Origin: Purshia tridentata
Taxonomy: Eukaryota; Streptophyta; Magnoliopsida; Rosales; Rosaceae
DNA length: 64,000 nucleotides
Direction: 5' to 3'
Assembly: GCA_003254885.1 (NCBI GenBank)
Contig: QANT01006271.1
Location: 78,592-142,591 of the forward strand
This document shows, one piece after another, positions 12,802 to 26,641 of this stretch; positions within the stretch are counted from its first letter, which is position 1, and each line of letters starts with the position of its first letter. The position numbers and the translations under genes were made by a program. The notes beneath the pieces are model-generated. The model did not search any database, had not been told where the DNA came from, and saw only the letters and a list, made by a program, of their open reading frames with translations.

Positions 12802-15800
12802 TGAGCCCCTAAAATTAACCCACTTATATACAGCAATGAGAACTCAAATAACCATACATATAATATAGTAATAGTAAAGCATATGATTTTCATAGAGCCA
12901 GTTGAACTCTCTATTAATAGTAATAGCAAAGCATGTTTTCTGAGTTGGAACTGTACTTTATATCCAAAACAACATCGTTTTCAGGTTATACGGCTTGATC
13001 AGTTGAAATTTTAGTTCAGTTTAGGGCGATTAAAATTTTAATCATGACCCTTATGTAGGTCCAAATAGTTAAGACCTAGGACAAGCATGATTAGTGTTAG
13101 TTTCAATATTTGTATTGGCAATTTCCTTGACAAAACAGCTTATAATCATGTCATATTTAATTCTCATACAAGCTCTAGACTAAGTTAGGATCATTTGAGT
13201 GTGCAATGAAGACTACACAACTGGTTCTACATCTCTCATGCCTAAGGTAATACTCATACCATGCATTTCACGCAATATCAGTTTTTTACAGAATAGTGCA
13301 TGTTTTGACTAGTCTATGACATATCATACACTGCACTTTTCTGGCACAGGCACTGCACATACCACCTTATATATTTAAGTGATCCCACGTGAGAGTCTTT
13401 TATGTGGGTCACTTTCCTACATGAGTATTTGCACGTGTTTGATTTTCTGACTTCTTATGATTGGGCTTTTACTCTTCTCATNTCTCCAGCCCACATCATC
13501 TTTAATGGGTTTTCATTTTGCACTATTCATCATCTTCCCCAACTCTTTTTTTCTAAAAATGGAAACTTTCTCAAAATATCTCAACCCCTTTCACTCACGA
13601 ATCTTTGGATACCCTTTGGCATATTCGGTTGTGAGCTGTCCTGAAAGTTTGTTAGGATTTGCACCTATCAATGGTTGCCATGTGGAAGGGTGTGTGAGTG
13701 CGTGTGTACCCACTGCTATAGGGTACTGAGCTTTCATTCTCTTTGTCTCTCTTATTTTTGAAAGGTTTTTGGGCAGCTTTTGAGTTGAGTGTTTAGAGAG
13801 ATCAAATGAGTATTTTATTTTTCAAGAGTTGAAAGTTTTTCTATGAAAATTTTCTTATATTCATCTCTTGATATGTTTTGACTAAAAACTAAATGGGTTT
13901 TGTGTGTGGGTTTCATATCACTTTAAAAGCATAAACACATCACTCTAGTGTTTAGATTTGGGTTTGTATTGACTTCTTCAAATCTTGTTTTTTTGAAGGA
14001 GTTGATCTTGTTAACCCAAAAAATTGCATATCACTTTCATATCAAGAATACTCATGCAAGTTGCAAATGGGTGCTGCTAGTTGATGAGCTAAAGGATGAG
14101 CTGCCAGCGAAGTAATTGACTCTAAGCTTGTTGGTTGATGGTTGCACAAAGTGGGTATGCTAGTTGCTACTTAGCTTTAGAGTAGGTAAATGAGTTTGTG
14201 TGCTGATATAGACTTTGTATTGAACATCAACATATTGGATTACCTGATTAGCGGATAAGACCCCTAGTTTTTTAACCCTTGGAGGTTTTTCTAGGTGAAC
14301 AACTTGTGTGTTTTCTCCTTGTGATTGCTAGGTTTATTTGGCTCTTATATAACTTGTGTTTATTTCTTTGGTATATGGTATCACACTTTGACTTATGGTT
14401 GATTATATTGCATCTGATAAACTGAATATAATCTAGCATCACACATCTCACTTTAGTTGTGGCTAACACTGAGATGTCTACTTTGATGGATCCTTGAGTG
14501 TCTAGGTTGTCACTCCTCACATGAATACTTGAGGTTGTGTTTCTTGAGTTGTGCATCTGTCGTGCAGACATAAGTGTGTTTGATTGGTTTAGTCTTGTCA
14601 AATAGTTTTAAAAATTGGGTCCGATCAGTGATCGTTATTTTACTTAGGTGCTTTAGGGTGTTAAAACACTTTATATCGAACTTCAATTAGCAGCCAATTC
14701 ATGCTTTTGCAGTGTTCATACTGTGTCTTCAAGGGCAATTTTGGAGTTAAGAAAACTTAAAATGAGCTGTGCCTAATTCGGACTCATTTCATGCCTATGC
14801 TCATACCGTACTTGGCCCGTGCGTGTTCATATCGTACTTGGCTCTTGTTTTGCTCATGGTATTCCGCGCCTAATGTACTTAACAATTCAGCTCGGTGTGG
14901 TCCACTTATTTATATTGTGCTCATGTTGTATTTGTATAATGATGTGCTCTCATTTGTGCACATTGAAGAATATTCTAAAAATAAAATTTGTAGCTTGATG
15001 ATATCCGGAACCACTGTTTTGATCCATTAAGGTCCAGTAGTAAGGCTTCATTGATTTTTTTTTCCCTTACAAAATGGTCCTCTGGTGTTGTTAAAATTGG
15101 TTAGTTGGCATAGATCATAATGTTGTTACTTTTCATTCTCAATTTAGTATGGCAATTTTTGATTATTTGGACACTGTGGAATTGTATATTTATATCCATA
15201 AAACATAAGTACCATACTCTAGGAAACCTGTCCGTGTAGGATGTTCAATACTACACCACATGCATGGGGTTCTCCTTTCTCATTGATCTCGATCAGATGA
15301 TATAAGTTGCGAGTGATTTGCTTATGATTGCATTGTTCAGAATGCAAGTTCATATTTTGTACATCCATGCAGGTACATAATATGCAAATAAATGGGGATG
15401 TCTCTTAATTAGAGCCAGCTTCTCCTCGAATCGGAGCCAAACTCGAAGATCATTGTGATTCTTATGACTTATGAACAAGTTAAAAGGACGACACCAGCTT
15501 GATCATCAAACGTGGGAAGAAAAAAGTTGTCCATATGTATCAATACACCCAAAAGTAGATAAATTAAAGAAAGAAAATGAAATATTAAACAATATATGAA
15601 TAAAGTAATAAATACATCTCATGCATTAATTATTAATGCATGAGAGCTATAAGGTATTGGACCATTGATTCATCTTTATGTCCCTCGGCCCCGAAATGAT
15701 TGATTTGGTTCCCACAATGAAAATGAAATTAGAAGCAAAGCTACACAAAAAGAGAGCTCCCAAAAATATCATTTGCTTTGATGCGGGTGCATTAAGCATC

Positions 15801-16704
15801 CTATGCATCTTGTTCCACTAATACACATTAAAGAGTACCAAAGCTTGCATGTCAAGCATTTGACTTACGTAATGCAATGTTTCTTGTTTCTAAGAAAAGG
15901 AAGACCTTTTTCTACCCAGATATGAAAACTTAAACCAATAAAAAAAAAAAACCAAAATTATTGTACCAAGCATGCCAAAACCACGCATTGCCCATTGATA
16001 TGAGAAAATGGAACGCGAAAAGAAAGTAATTTGCCTGCTTCATGTGTATTTGCAAATAATATTCAATATTTTCTTTTTTTATTATGTGGTCAGAAAATAT
16101 GATTTTATATCAACATAAAAAATAGCATTAGTAGTGATCCAAATTAACACGGTTACATGTATTCTTTGTTTTTGTATTGATATTGTGCTTATATCCAAAT
16201 AACTTAAAAGAAGATCATATTTGGTATGTATGGGCCATCTGGGTGGTGTTGTTAATAACTTTATCTTCAACTGAAAGTTGGCCAACTTGTTCAAGAGCTA
16301 CTTTTCAAATTTCAACACCTACTACAATATTAGTATGAGCACTATGCATGGCACATAATGATTATTTGCCACCCTCGCCACGCCTTCATCATCACATTGG
16401 TGCCTTGTATATCCTCAATACAGCATTATTTTTTACCATTTTTACATCTTCAAAGTAAACAAAGTATATAGTACCGTTTTTATTCATTACTAGCTCATCA
16501 ATTTGTCACCCCTCCAAAGAAACAATCATTTTCTTGAATCCCAACGTCTTTTTCTCTTCCTTCATTTTGAAATCTTCACCCTCCTTTTTCACTATTTGCT
16601 CTTTCTCCCCCTTCTTATGATGAAGTACCAGTTGGGTTCACAAAGTTAAGTCTTTTTTTGGTTTCTCTGGTGTCCGAAGATAGTAACTCCCCCGGTTCTG
16701 AATT
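12802..16704. other. Long intergenic region
   Basis: About 3.9 kb without a supported gene. It contains an ambiguous base at 13482 and a near-repeat of the phrase CGTACTTGG (about 14807 and 14832). A perfect 27-base palindrome at 15618-15644 is listed separately. The last several hundred bases are presumed promoter and leader of the receptor kinase. Confidence 0.5.
15618..15644. repeat. Perfect palindrome with paired CATGCA motifs
   Basis: Two 12-base arms, CTCATGCATTAA and its exact reverse complement, are separated by TTA. Each arm contains CATGCA, the core of the RY element bound by B3-domain factors. It lies about 1.06 kb upstream of the receptor kinase start. It may be chance, a small transposon remnant, or a regulatory site. 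Confidence 0.6.
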
Positions 16705-19700
16705 ATGGACCCCCAGTGTTTCTGGGTTGGCTTCTTTCTCTTCTGTGGCTTTTGGGTCGCTGCTTTCTGCGACCAAGATGGTACACATTTTTTTTTTTTG
16801 GATTTCAATCACACCAGAGTATTTTCTTATAAGTAATTTAATTCAAAGTTTGAAATTTTTGGTTTATCCTGTTCCTACATTTTGCTTAAATGTTGCTTAT
16901 TCATGCATATGGGACAGGTTTCTTAAGTTTAACTTGTGGTGGAGCTACCAATTACACCGATTCATCTAATATATCATGGATTCCAGATAGTGCATACATA
17001 AGCACAGGAAACACCACTACCATTGATTACATTGAAGGTACCTCCTCATCTAGTGTCCCAGTTCGGTTTTTCCCAATTTCCCAAGGTCGAAAATGTTATA
17101 GGCTACCAGCAAAGAATGTGTCATCATCGGTCCTTGTTAGAGCTCAATTCGTATACAAAAACTATGACGGACTTAGGAAACCCCCGTCATTCTCTGTATC
17201 TCTTGGGACAGCCATTGTTAGTACTGTAGACCTCAGAAAAAATGATCCTTGGACAGAAGAGTTTGTATGGCCAGTCGGTAAGGACACAGTCTCGTTCTGT
17301 TTGAATGCTATTCCAGATAATGGGAGTCCTGTGATTTCTACGATTGAAGTTAGGCCACTTCCTCAAGAAGCTTACACAAGTGGCATGGAAGATTTCCCAA
17401 ACAAGTCACTTAGGAAAAGCTATCGAATCAATTGTGGTTACACAAATGGTTCCTTGCGGTATGAACTCTTGACCTCCTTATATGTATGTAGCTTTGATGA
17501 TTTATGGGAGCTTTTGTAATTGGTTTGTGTAAAAACAGGTACCCTTTGGATCCATACGATCGTATATGGGATTTTGATCAAAGCTTTGCACCATTTCATG
17601 TGTCAGCTGGGTTTGAGACTCAACTTAGCTTCAATTTTTCTGGTTTGAAGGAGGACCCCCCAGCTGCTATTCTTCAAACCGCAAGAGTTTTGGCACGAAG
17701 GGATATGTTGGCATATAACTTTCCTTTTGATACCTTGGCAGACTACTACATTGTCCTCTATTTTGCTGGGATTCTTCCTGTGTTTCCTTCATTTGACATC
17801 TTGATTAATGGGGATGTTGCTCAATCAAACTATACTGTGAGAAGCTCAGAAGTTAGCGCTCTATATTTGACACAGAGAGGAATAAAGAGCTTGAACGTCA
17901 CACTTAAGAGCATCAGCTACTATCCTCAAGTCAATGCAATTGAGGTGTATGAAATTCTTGATATTCCAGCAGAAGCTTCCTCCACCACAGGTACCACTTT
18001 TGATTTGCATACTTGATAATTAAGGTCACTCTACTTTCTGGAACTGACTTTACTCTACTTGTGGGGCTAAATTGTGTTGCAGTTTCAGCTCTTCAGGTTA
18101 TTCAACAGTCTACTGGTTTAGATCTGGGATGGCAAGATGACCCTTGCTCTCCTGTATCATGGGACCAAATTGGATGTGAAGGAAACATAGTAATTTCATT
18201 GTATGCTCATAAAGAATATATGACTGTTCATTTTTGTCTCTTATGTGAGAATTGGTGCCTTGCATTTTCCCTAGAGATCTCTGACGAGAACTTACTGCAT
18301 GTGTTTTTTAGGGAGCTCCAAGACATCAATTTGAGGTCAATTAGTCCAGCCATCGGTGACTTACTGGATCTTAAAACACTGTAAACTCTTGAGACTTCTT
18401 AACACTGGTTTGATGATACTAGTAATAATATTAATGATGTTAAATTTTTATAAATCTGTGCCTTATACTTATAGTTGGTGGTTTTATGCACCAGGGATTT
18501 GCATAACACATCACTTGCTGGTGAAATACAGAACTTGGGTAGCTTGACGCGCCTTGAGAAATTGTAATTCCTCTTCATTCATGACCTCAATTTCTGTTTC
18601 TTTAGACACCATGACAGTTATTCCTTCACTTATACTTTCAGGAATCTTAGTTTCAATCAGTTAAGATCCTTTGGTACTGATTTGGACAACTTGGTTAGCC
18701 TTCAAATTCTGTAAGTTGAATTTTCTACATTGCTATACTCTTAAATGTAAGATCCTGTCTGTGGACCCAAAAGCTGATACTAACGTTTCATTGTCCTTTT
18801 TCTTTTCCTTATTCTTTATGGAGGGACTTGCAAAATAATACTTTACAGGGAATTGTTCCAGACAGCTTGGGAGAGTTAGAAGACCTTCACTTATTGTAAG
18901 TGATACATTGTATTAATAAGATGAATTAACCTGTAGTTTACCAAATCATCTGGTTCTTATTTGCATAAAATCATTTGTTTCACTCAAGTATATATGTGCA
19001 TCCATCAGGAATCTGAAAAATAACAAACTGCAAGGTACACTTCCGCAGTCTTTGAATAGAGAAAGTTTGGAAATCAGGTATGGAATTTGTATTGTCATTG
19101 TCTGTGCGTCATGTTTCCGCTTGCTGATGCACTAATTTTGTGCAGAGCATCTGGAAATTTGTGCCTCTCCTTCTCTACAATGACATGCAATGTAGTTTCA
19201 TCCAACCCTTCAACTGAGATACCACAAGTAACTATCTTCACCAAAAAGAAACACAATGGACACCGTCATATAGCACTTGTACTTGGTGCAACTGGAGGAG
19301 CCTTACTTGCTGTGCTGATATTTGTCTCCCTTTTAGTATTCTTGTACATGAGGAAAAAGAGAACTGAAACCACATCTATGGAAAGTACGTAAACATCCAG
19401 ATTATGTAAATGGGATTCCATTACTTCAGTCTTATATGAACATAAATTTTTGCTGTGTAGGGGCGGTGTTGGATATGAAGAACTGGAATGCAGCAAAAGT
19501 TTTTACTCACAAAGAAATCAAAGCAGCTACCAACAATTTTAAGGAGCCCATAGGCCGTGGTAGTTTTGGTTCTGTTTACCTTGGAAAGCTTCCATATGGA
19601 AAACTGGTGGCTGTGAAAGTGCGGTTTGATAAAAGCCAACTTGGGGCTGATTCTTTTATCAATGAGGTTCACCATCTCAACTCCTTTATCAATGACAAGT

Positions 19701-20085
19701 ATGATTCTCTTGCAGAGTTACCTTACTTATCCTTACCTTGGATTGTTATAGGTGCATCTCTTGCAACGGATTCGCCATCAAAACCTTGTATGCTTGGAAG
19801 GATTCTGTCATGAATCAAAGCAGCAAATACTTGTTTATGAGTATCTTCCTGGTGGATCATTGGCTGACCACCTTTATGGTATGTGTTAAACATTATGCAT
19901 TTTCAATTCCTTGTTTTTCAAATTTGCTTTCGTTAATCCAATTTAGCATTCCAGAGGTATTCCCATTTCATAACTGATGTTACTTTCAGGTCCAAACAGT
20001 AAAAAAGTTTCACTGAGCTGGGTTCGCCGACTGAAAATTGCTGTTGATGCTGCAAAAGGTATGCTTGGTTTTTCTTCTTCTGATC

Positions 20086-20132
<47 letters not shown>

Positions 20133-21074
20133 GGGTGTTCTCACATTATGTGGTACAACTCTCACTTATGAGTCTCATTTCTTTTGAAGGATTGGACTAT
20201 CTACACAATGGAAATGAACCACGAATCATACACCGTGATGTGAAATGCAGTAACATCCTTTTGGACAGGGAGATGAATGCTAAAGTTTGTGATTTTGGCC
20301 TCTGTAAGCAAGTAATGCAGGCAGACGCAACTCATGTGACTACTGTTGTCAAGGGCACTGCAGGCTATCTTGATCCTGAGTATGTCTTTGAAACGTTATA
20401 TAATATTGTTGATTCTTGATGGATTATTTTCTTCTTTTGTTGATGGAATATTTATGCTGAACTCTTTGTGCAGATATTACTCAACCCAACAGCTTACTGA
20501 GAAAAGTGATGTATATAGTTTTGGAGTTGTTCTTCTGGAGCTCATTTGTGGGAGAGAACCATTGAGTCATTCTGGAACTCCTGACTCTTTTAATTTGGTG
20601 TTATGGGTAAAGCATATATCTGTCTTTTGTTCTACCTTATAATTCACTGTCCATAATGTTTTATGTACCACATATTCGGATCGCCCTGCCAACTACATCT
20701 CTCATAGAGAAACCCACTTACATAGATGTGTTTGCATGAGTCCCATAGCTGAGAGATGTGGTTAGTAGATATGATACAGATAGTCTTATTGTTGGTTCTG
20801 TCAATATTATTCTTCCTTTAGGCCAAATATCATTATTCTTTGTTTGGATTGACAACTGCAGGCCAAACCTTACTTACAGGCAAGTGCATATGAGATAGTG
20901 GATGAGAGCCTACAGGGAACATTTGATGTCCAAAGTATGAGAAAGGCAGCCTTAGTTGCTGTAAGGTCTGTAGAGAGAGATGCATCACAGAGGCCAACCA
21001 TAGCAGAGGTGTTGTCTGAGCTGAAAGAAGCCTTCAATATTCAACTATCATACCTAGCATCTCGTGACATGTGA
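16705..21074 (+). CDS. Malectin-like LRR receptor-like serine/threonine kinase
   Basis: Sixteen exons: 16705-16780, 16918-17458, 17539-17990, 18083-18200, 18312-18380, 18495-18563, 18642-18710, 18824-18895, 19009-19077, 19146-19384, 19461-19666, 19752-19878, 19990-20058, 20190-20379, 20474-20606, 20862-21074; 903 residues with all phases consistent. Residues 1-22 are a signal peptide ([18 protein letters not shown]). A malectin-like domain follows ([15 protein letters not shown] onward), then LRRs encoded by 69/72-base exons, a transmembrane segment near residue 560, and a kinase domain. Kinase motifs are intact: GRGSFGSV loop, VAVKV lysine, [13 protein letters not shown] and [10 protein letters not shown], so it is predicted active. 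It should sit at the plasma membrane and sense a cell-wall or peptide ligand (unknown). From memory it is very close to Arabidopsis At5g48740. Confidence 0.93.
20091..20129. repeat. CT microsatellite in a receptor-kinase intron
   Basis: An uninterrupted CT run of about 38 bases inside intron 13 of the receptor kinase gene. Confidence 0.9.
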
Positions 21075-21586
21075 ACTCAAATTCTGGTCGATACCATTTG
21101 GGTTGGTGTAGATCTATTATTTTATTTATCTCAACTTTTGGAGGTCTGTTCTATGGAGCATGTAAGGGGAGATATGAGGTTAAATTATATTTCATAAAGA
21201 GCACTTCTCAATTTTGTAGAAATTAAAAATAGTAATTATTATTGTATAATTATACCCATAATGAATTTAAGTTTATAATGCAACTGTATTTCTTATGTTA
21301 ATTGAAACAGTTGATTTATTTTTTGTTCCATTTCAAACACAAGCAGTAGGGACAAATAAAGTGAAACACTAGTCTGAATGGCTTGCAAATCTTTAGGTGG
21401 GATTACATTTTCATGGTAAAGTGAAAACCTGGACTCTGAATAAAGTCTAATTTGATGATTATATCTATCACTGTGTCAAATATCGAAATTTTGTATTGGA
21501 TCTTTCTCCAAAAATTAGTCACAGTAATTTCTCTGTATGTACAAATATGATAGCTTCTGTCCTCTATTTTTGGGAACCCATTCTGA

Positions 21587-24500
21587 CTAGGTAGAGTAAC
21601 GGCGTTGCAGGTAAAGGAATAATGCTGTTGATGCAGCCACAGCATAAGGGAAAATGGTCCAAACTCCCTGGATAATTTCAAGTCAGAATCATGTAATTGC
21701 AAAAGTGAAAACTTCATATATACAGAGTTTTGCATACATACCACAACTGTTGCAACAGTAGCAAGAGCAAAGACAGGGCGCCCCCTCAAGAAGAATCCTA
21801 TTGCCAACTGAGTTCAGAAAAAAAATATAACGTTAGTAGCTGAACTAGAAAGTTGGTTATCAATTTCTTCTCTCTGTACAACCAAATTTAGCCATTGCCA
21901 TGAAAAAGAAGATCCAGATTAAGGATTAAAATAGCCCTAAATACAGAATCTCAAAACTTATACAGAATCCCGAAACTATGTCGATCTTGCAAGTTTTTCC
22001 AACATCTTTTCACTCATTTCTGTAAGTATTGCAAGTTGAGTAATTGAATGCATCCTAGCTGGTGCAAATGGCATTGTATATTCCCTAGTTAAGTACAGAT
22101 TTAAATGCATACATAATCTCTAACGAGCCAGACTAACCTGGAGGGGAAGGGTGATCAAGCCACCACAACAAACTCCGGCAAAGAAACACTCTGGAGATAT
22201 ACCCTGCACTCGTAGAAAAGCATGTCATTCCTAAGACGGTCGAATTAACTATCAATCAACAGATAAGAAGAATTATATTTGAATAAAATGTGTGCATATC
22301 ACTTGATCAATATAATGCTTGCCAAGTTACTGGATGGATATTTATCAACGCTTTTTTGAGCTTTTCTCTGTGTGTAATTATAATTATTGGTACAATCTGG
22401 CCCAAACATAATGTAATAATTTGACATCAAACGATATTATTGTTCATAGGAAGTAAACACTAATCGCATGAATGATTCCCAAAATTTAATCCCTCCCCAT
22501 TTATAACCATCAAACGATTGATCAAGAAAACTTTATTTAAACGCCCTCTTATTTGAGCATATCATCAAGAAGTATTATTTAAATGAAGAAACTCAAGCAA
22601 ATGAATAAACAGCCTTTCGGGAACATACTGTATAGAAATTATAGAAAACTAAATGGAAGCTTTTAAAACTCAAACACCCACCATCCAGTGCTTACAAATC
22701 ACAATTATTAGACTAGATGGCATGCAAACATGTATGCTCAAAAACAAGAATTCATAATAGCTAGAATGGAGGTTTAACATAACAACCCAGGATGATTATG
22801 TATGCATGTATGCATGATAACTAACCAAGGTCCCTGCCAGAAAAGCTGTTGGATTTCTCACTCCAAGGGAAAATCGTTCTACTGCAAATCAAAATGCATG
22901 GAAATGTTACTACATAGTAGCATAATTCAAGCAAGAATGGATTACTCAATCATGCTGTATAGGTAAACAGAAAATAGAATAACATGAATATAAAATAACT
23001 AAGCTTTTAGACATCACCAAAACCAATGAGATTCCCATATTTTTGCACTGCACGGGTTATGCTTAAAGCTTTTTCTTTGCCAATCCCTAACTGCACCCAT
23101 CATCAGGATAAAACTCATTAAAACAACAGACAAACTGGTGCATAACAATTGCAGGAAACAGGAAGATGCAGCATGAGAATGAACACTCAAAATATATGTA
23201 TTATTCATGAATGGGTTTTGTCCTAAACATGTATAAGAACACAAAATCAGGAAGGTAGGAATAACCTTTGAAAAAACATTATCGGATGCCCTCGATTGTC
23301 TAAAAAGCTTCCCAAAATAGAATGGTATTAGATCACTAATGCATACTCCCCTGACATAAAAGAAAAAAACATCATGTAATATTTGCGTTCCAATATGACA
23401 AGGTGTAGCAGTAGACAGACTGCATATAAACCAGTAATTGCTAAAGAGGTATGCTACTACGCTCACAACCTTATATAGAAGCTCCATTAACCCTAATTAA
23501 TTTTCTTTTTAAAAATTAAGGGGAATCATGGCATGTACCGCACTAAAGATTAAAATAGCGTGCCAATTACCAATACACCCACAGAGTTGTGGATATAATG
23601 TATGGAGCATTTCTCGAGAAAGATTCAGCAAACGACTGCCATGTCCCATCCAAAGACAGTGTCCGAGCCAAAGATATGCCAACCTGAATTGTTTGCTAAT
23701 GATTACTCACAAGTTCAAACTAACAATGAAATCATGAAAATCAAAACAGTACTAAATTCAACAATGTAAATATTTGAGCTTGTGAAACAGAAATACCAGA
23801 ACAGAGGACAGACCCAAATATTTAGAGCCTCTTCACTAATGAAAAGTCCACACCCTGCAGCCATAAGTAACCAAAAGTAGATCCACCTGCAATGCGGTAG
23901 ATCCATACATGATTCAAAACTTATATAATGTTAAAAAACCAAATAAAGACTTTTAATACTCGGTGAGGGAAAGCAAACTGACTTGGTAATCCTATTTTTT
24001 AACCTCTAAATTCATCTCTTTTTATTGTTCCCCAATACATCAAGAACCACAACATGCACTATTGCACTGTGAAGCAGAGGGAACTGGCAAAGTAATATTC
24101 TAGCTGTCACTGCTCTTTTAAATTAGAATAGAAACAAAATAGCAATTATTTCAATTAATTATAACAAAAAATGTTGAACATTTTCCATCAGGAAATTATA
24201 AAACAAAACTGCTATTTTCTATTAAGCAATAAGCAAAACTAGGCATTACCCTGGTGCATATTCTGGAAGAACAATTCTGTACCCAAAAGCTTTGAAAGTG
24301 AAACCAACAGGGGCTGTAGCCATTGCTGAAGAGGAAGAACTCTCTGCCAAAAACTGAAATCCACTTGACGACCCAATAGTGGGAGCCTTGATGACCACAG
24401 ATATTAGTGTGATTGTTGCAGCTATGCCCAGTGCAATTGCTATTTTAGCCAGAAATGAACTTTCTGTACCAGTTTGTGATACTTTACCACTTGCAAGCAG

Positions 24501-25133
24501 CTCATCAGCAATCCCTTGCCCATCCAGATTTTCTTTAGACATTGCAGTCTCGTAATTTTCTTCATCCTCCTGCCGGAAGCTTCTAATTCTGTTTGCACAA
24601 ATATCAAATTAACACTGAAGAAGCCGAGGAAAGATTGAAACCTCAATCAACGAAAACCATCAAATTTGATTATCTTGAACTTCATAGATCAAGTTATGAC
24701 TTATGAGCATGCAATGCAGAGCTATCTTGAACTTCATACGTTAAATTATGAGCACACAATGTACAGTGATCAGTGAACTGTGAACACCTTGTAATATGGC
24801 TTATTCATGAATTGGGTTTTCATTTTTCAGCACAATTGGTCCATTTCAGCATGTTTTATGACATTTACAGTTCCCCACTTCTTTCCTTCACTGTTTCTCA
24901 TCAACCAAGCATCAAAATAAACAGAGAATCACCAAATAAACTCACCTGAACGTTTGTGGTCCGATTCTGAAGAGGTGGGAAACTAGCACACATTCACTCC
25001 CGTTGGTCAGCAATCTGTGTTGACCGACTCTGAAACAGCTCGAACGCCTAACAAGTTGTGGATTTGATGATTTGGGTGTCCGTGTGGGTGGATGTAGCGA
25101 ATACCCGTGTACCAAAACGGCCATTGGAGACAT
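21587..25133 (-). CDS. DedA/SNARE-associated (VTT-domain) membrane protein, probably plastid-targeted
   Basis: Ten minus-strand exons: 24946-25133, 24250-24588, 23814-23886, 23571-23683, 23266-23350, 23018-23090, 22826-22881, 22138-22203, 21742-21807, 21587-21667; 379 residues, all phases consistent. The first about 60 residues are rich in Ser, Arg and hydroxylated residues with almost no acidic ones (MSPMAVLVHGYSLHPPTRTP), like a chloroplast transit peptide. One membrane span follows near residue 95, then the DedA/VTT region. That region includes WIYFWLLMAAGCGLFISEEA, GVCISDLIPFYFGKLF and the signature ERFSLGVRNPTAFLAG, equivalent to the conserved R-x-x-P/G-x-R...AG segment. DedA relatives include lipid scramblases and transporters; the substrate here is unknown. 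It converges with the receptor kinase (about 510 bases between stops). Confidence 0.88.
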
Positions 25134-26641
25134 TTGCGTTGTGGACTTGGAGTTCTGTGACCAGTGTCAGAGCCAGTGAAGGGGCTCAGCAGGTGATGAC
25201 GCTAAGTGGCCAAGGATGTACTTGTGCACCAGAGAGATTGGCGGCTTCCGGTTCCATGTGCTTGGATGTGAGTGGTTTGTGAGGGACTAGAGAGGGATAT
25301 GCCACGTAGGAAGAGTGAGATTCTTAAAGAAAAGGACCCCTTTTTTTCTTAATCAGAAATTATATTTGGTCGTGGACCCGTGGTTTATTTTTATCTTTTT
25401 TAATGATATTGAAAGACCATATTAAAACTTCCAATTTCAGATATTAGTTAGCTATTAGTTTAACAATAGTGTTTTTGAAATATTAAATAGATTTTTAGTA
25501 GTCATTCTGTTAAAAAGAAAAACTCAAAATCCAAATATTAAAATAATTAGTCCTTAAAATAACTCTGATTTTTATTTTATAAAAAGTTGTTTATGTAAGG
25601 ACCTTTTTTTAAAATTACTATAAAAAGCCCTTTATTGTTTGAATCTTGTGCACATACTAGCCAACAGTCAACACCAATATACATTTATATTCCAATTATA
25701 TGATTATCACTATAATTTAATAGTTGGGATCATTCATGATATACATGTGATACTAGATGCCTAGATGGTTGGCTAATCAAATTGTTATATTTATTATTTG
25801 TATTAATTAGTGGGTCAATGGTAATAATAAATAAATAATCAACCTAACTAGTTAATTCCGCATCAAATTAAATTATTTTGATATAATTGATACATAGTAT
25901 AGTACAAAACTTAAAGCTACTACAGGCGACAACAAAAAAGATGTCGTAGTAGTTTTTCCAGGATGCGAGTCTGCGACGTAGCATGTGGTTAGCACGGCGT
26001 GCCACCTAAGCGAGACATTTGGCGGGCAGCACGTGCGATTATTGGCGCATAGCAAAAATTAGTTGTCTTTCACTTGAGAGATAACGCCGTCCTATAAAAG
26101 CCAGAGTCAGCTGCTTTCTTTCCCTATTCAAAGCCGTCTCTTTCCGACCACGAAGTTGCTCCGACCTTGCAGTAGACCCCTCTTTGCGGCTGATCCCACA
26201 ACGATCTTTCCAAAAATCCTTGGTGGGTTTTCCATTCTTTCCAGCTCTCGAAGTCACTGTAATTCTCTGTTTTTTTTTTTTTCTCAGTAAAAAGTCAATG
26301 CTTTTTACTTATGTTTCACTCAACTTCCTTAATGACTAAGCCTTGTTGTATGCTTCATTGACTTGTTTCTAGTTGGAGTCATTAAGTACTTGAATAAGGG
26401 CGTGATTATCAGCTCACGATTTCTAGAGAATCTTGGATTATTTTTTTCGCTCAAAGGTTGTGTAATCATATCATGCACTGTTTTCGATTATAAGCATAGT
26501 TTATAGCTTTCCCTTTTCATATTCTCCAACTGGGTTACTTTTGTTTGGTGAGCTCTTTGCACCCAATCAGCAAAAGTGCTTATGGTTCTCGCTTGCTTCC
26601 ACAATTCTGTAGTCCTAGGATTTTGATCTCTTTAAGGAAGG
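25134..26641. other. Divergent promoter region of the DedA and GTD-binding genes
   Basis: AT-rich spacer between two divergent start codons. An imperfect hairpin at 25917-25952 pairs CTACTAC(AGG)CGAC with GTCGTAGTAG. A G-box CACGTG lies at 26030-26035 and a TATA box at 26093-26099. The last 450 bases are the probable leader of the rightward gene. Confidence 0.55.
26030..26099 (+). promoter_or_regulatory. G-box and TATA box of the GTD-binding gene
   Basis: CACGTG at 26030-26035 is followed about 60 bases later by CCTATAAAAG, with TATAAAA at 26093-26099. The spacing fits a core promoter with transcription starting near 26125. A leader, possibly containing an intron, would then reach the ATG at 26642. 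Confidence 0.6.

Noticed and set aside
14791-15030. Plus-strand frame with repeated CGTACTTGG words, possible retroelement end
   Set aside because: No terminal repeats, primer-binding site or reverse-transcriptase motif could be found around it.
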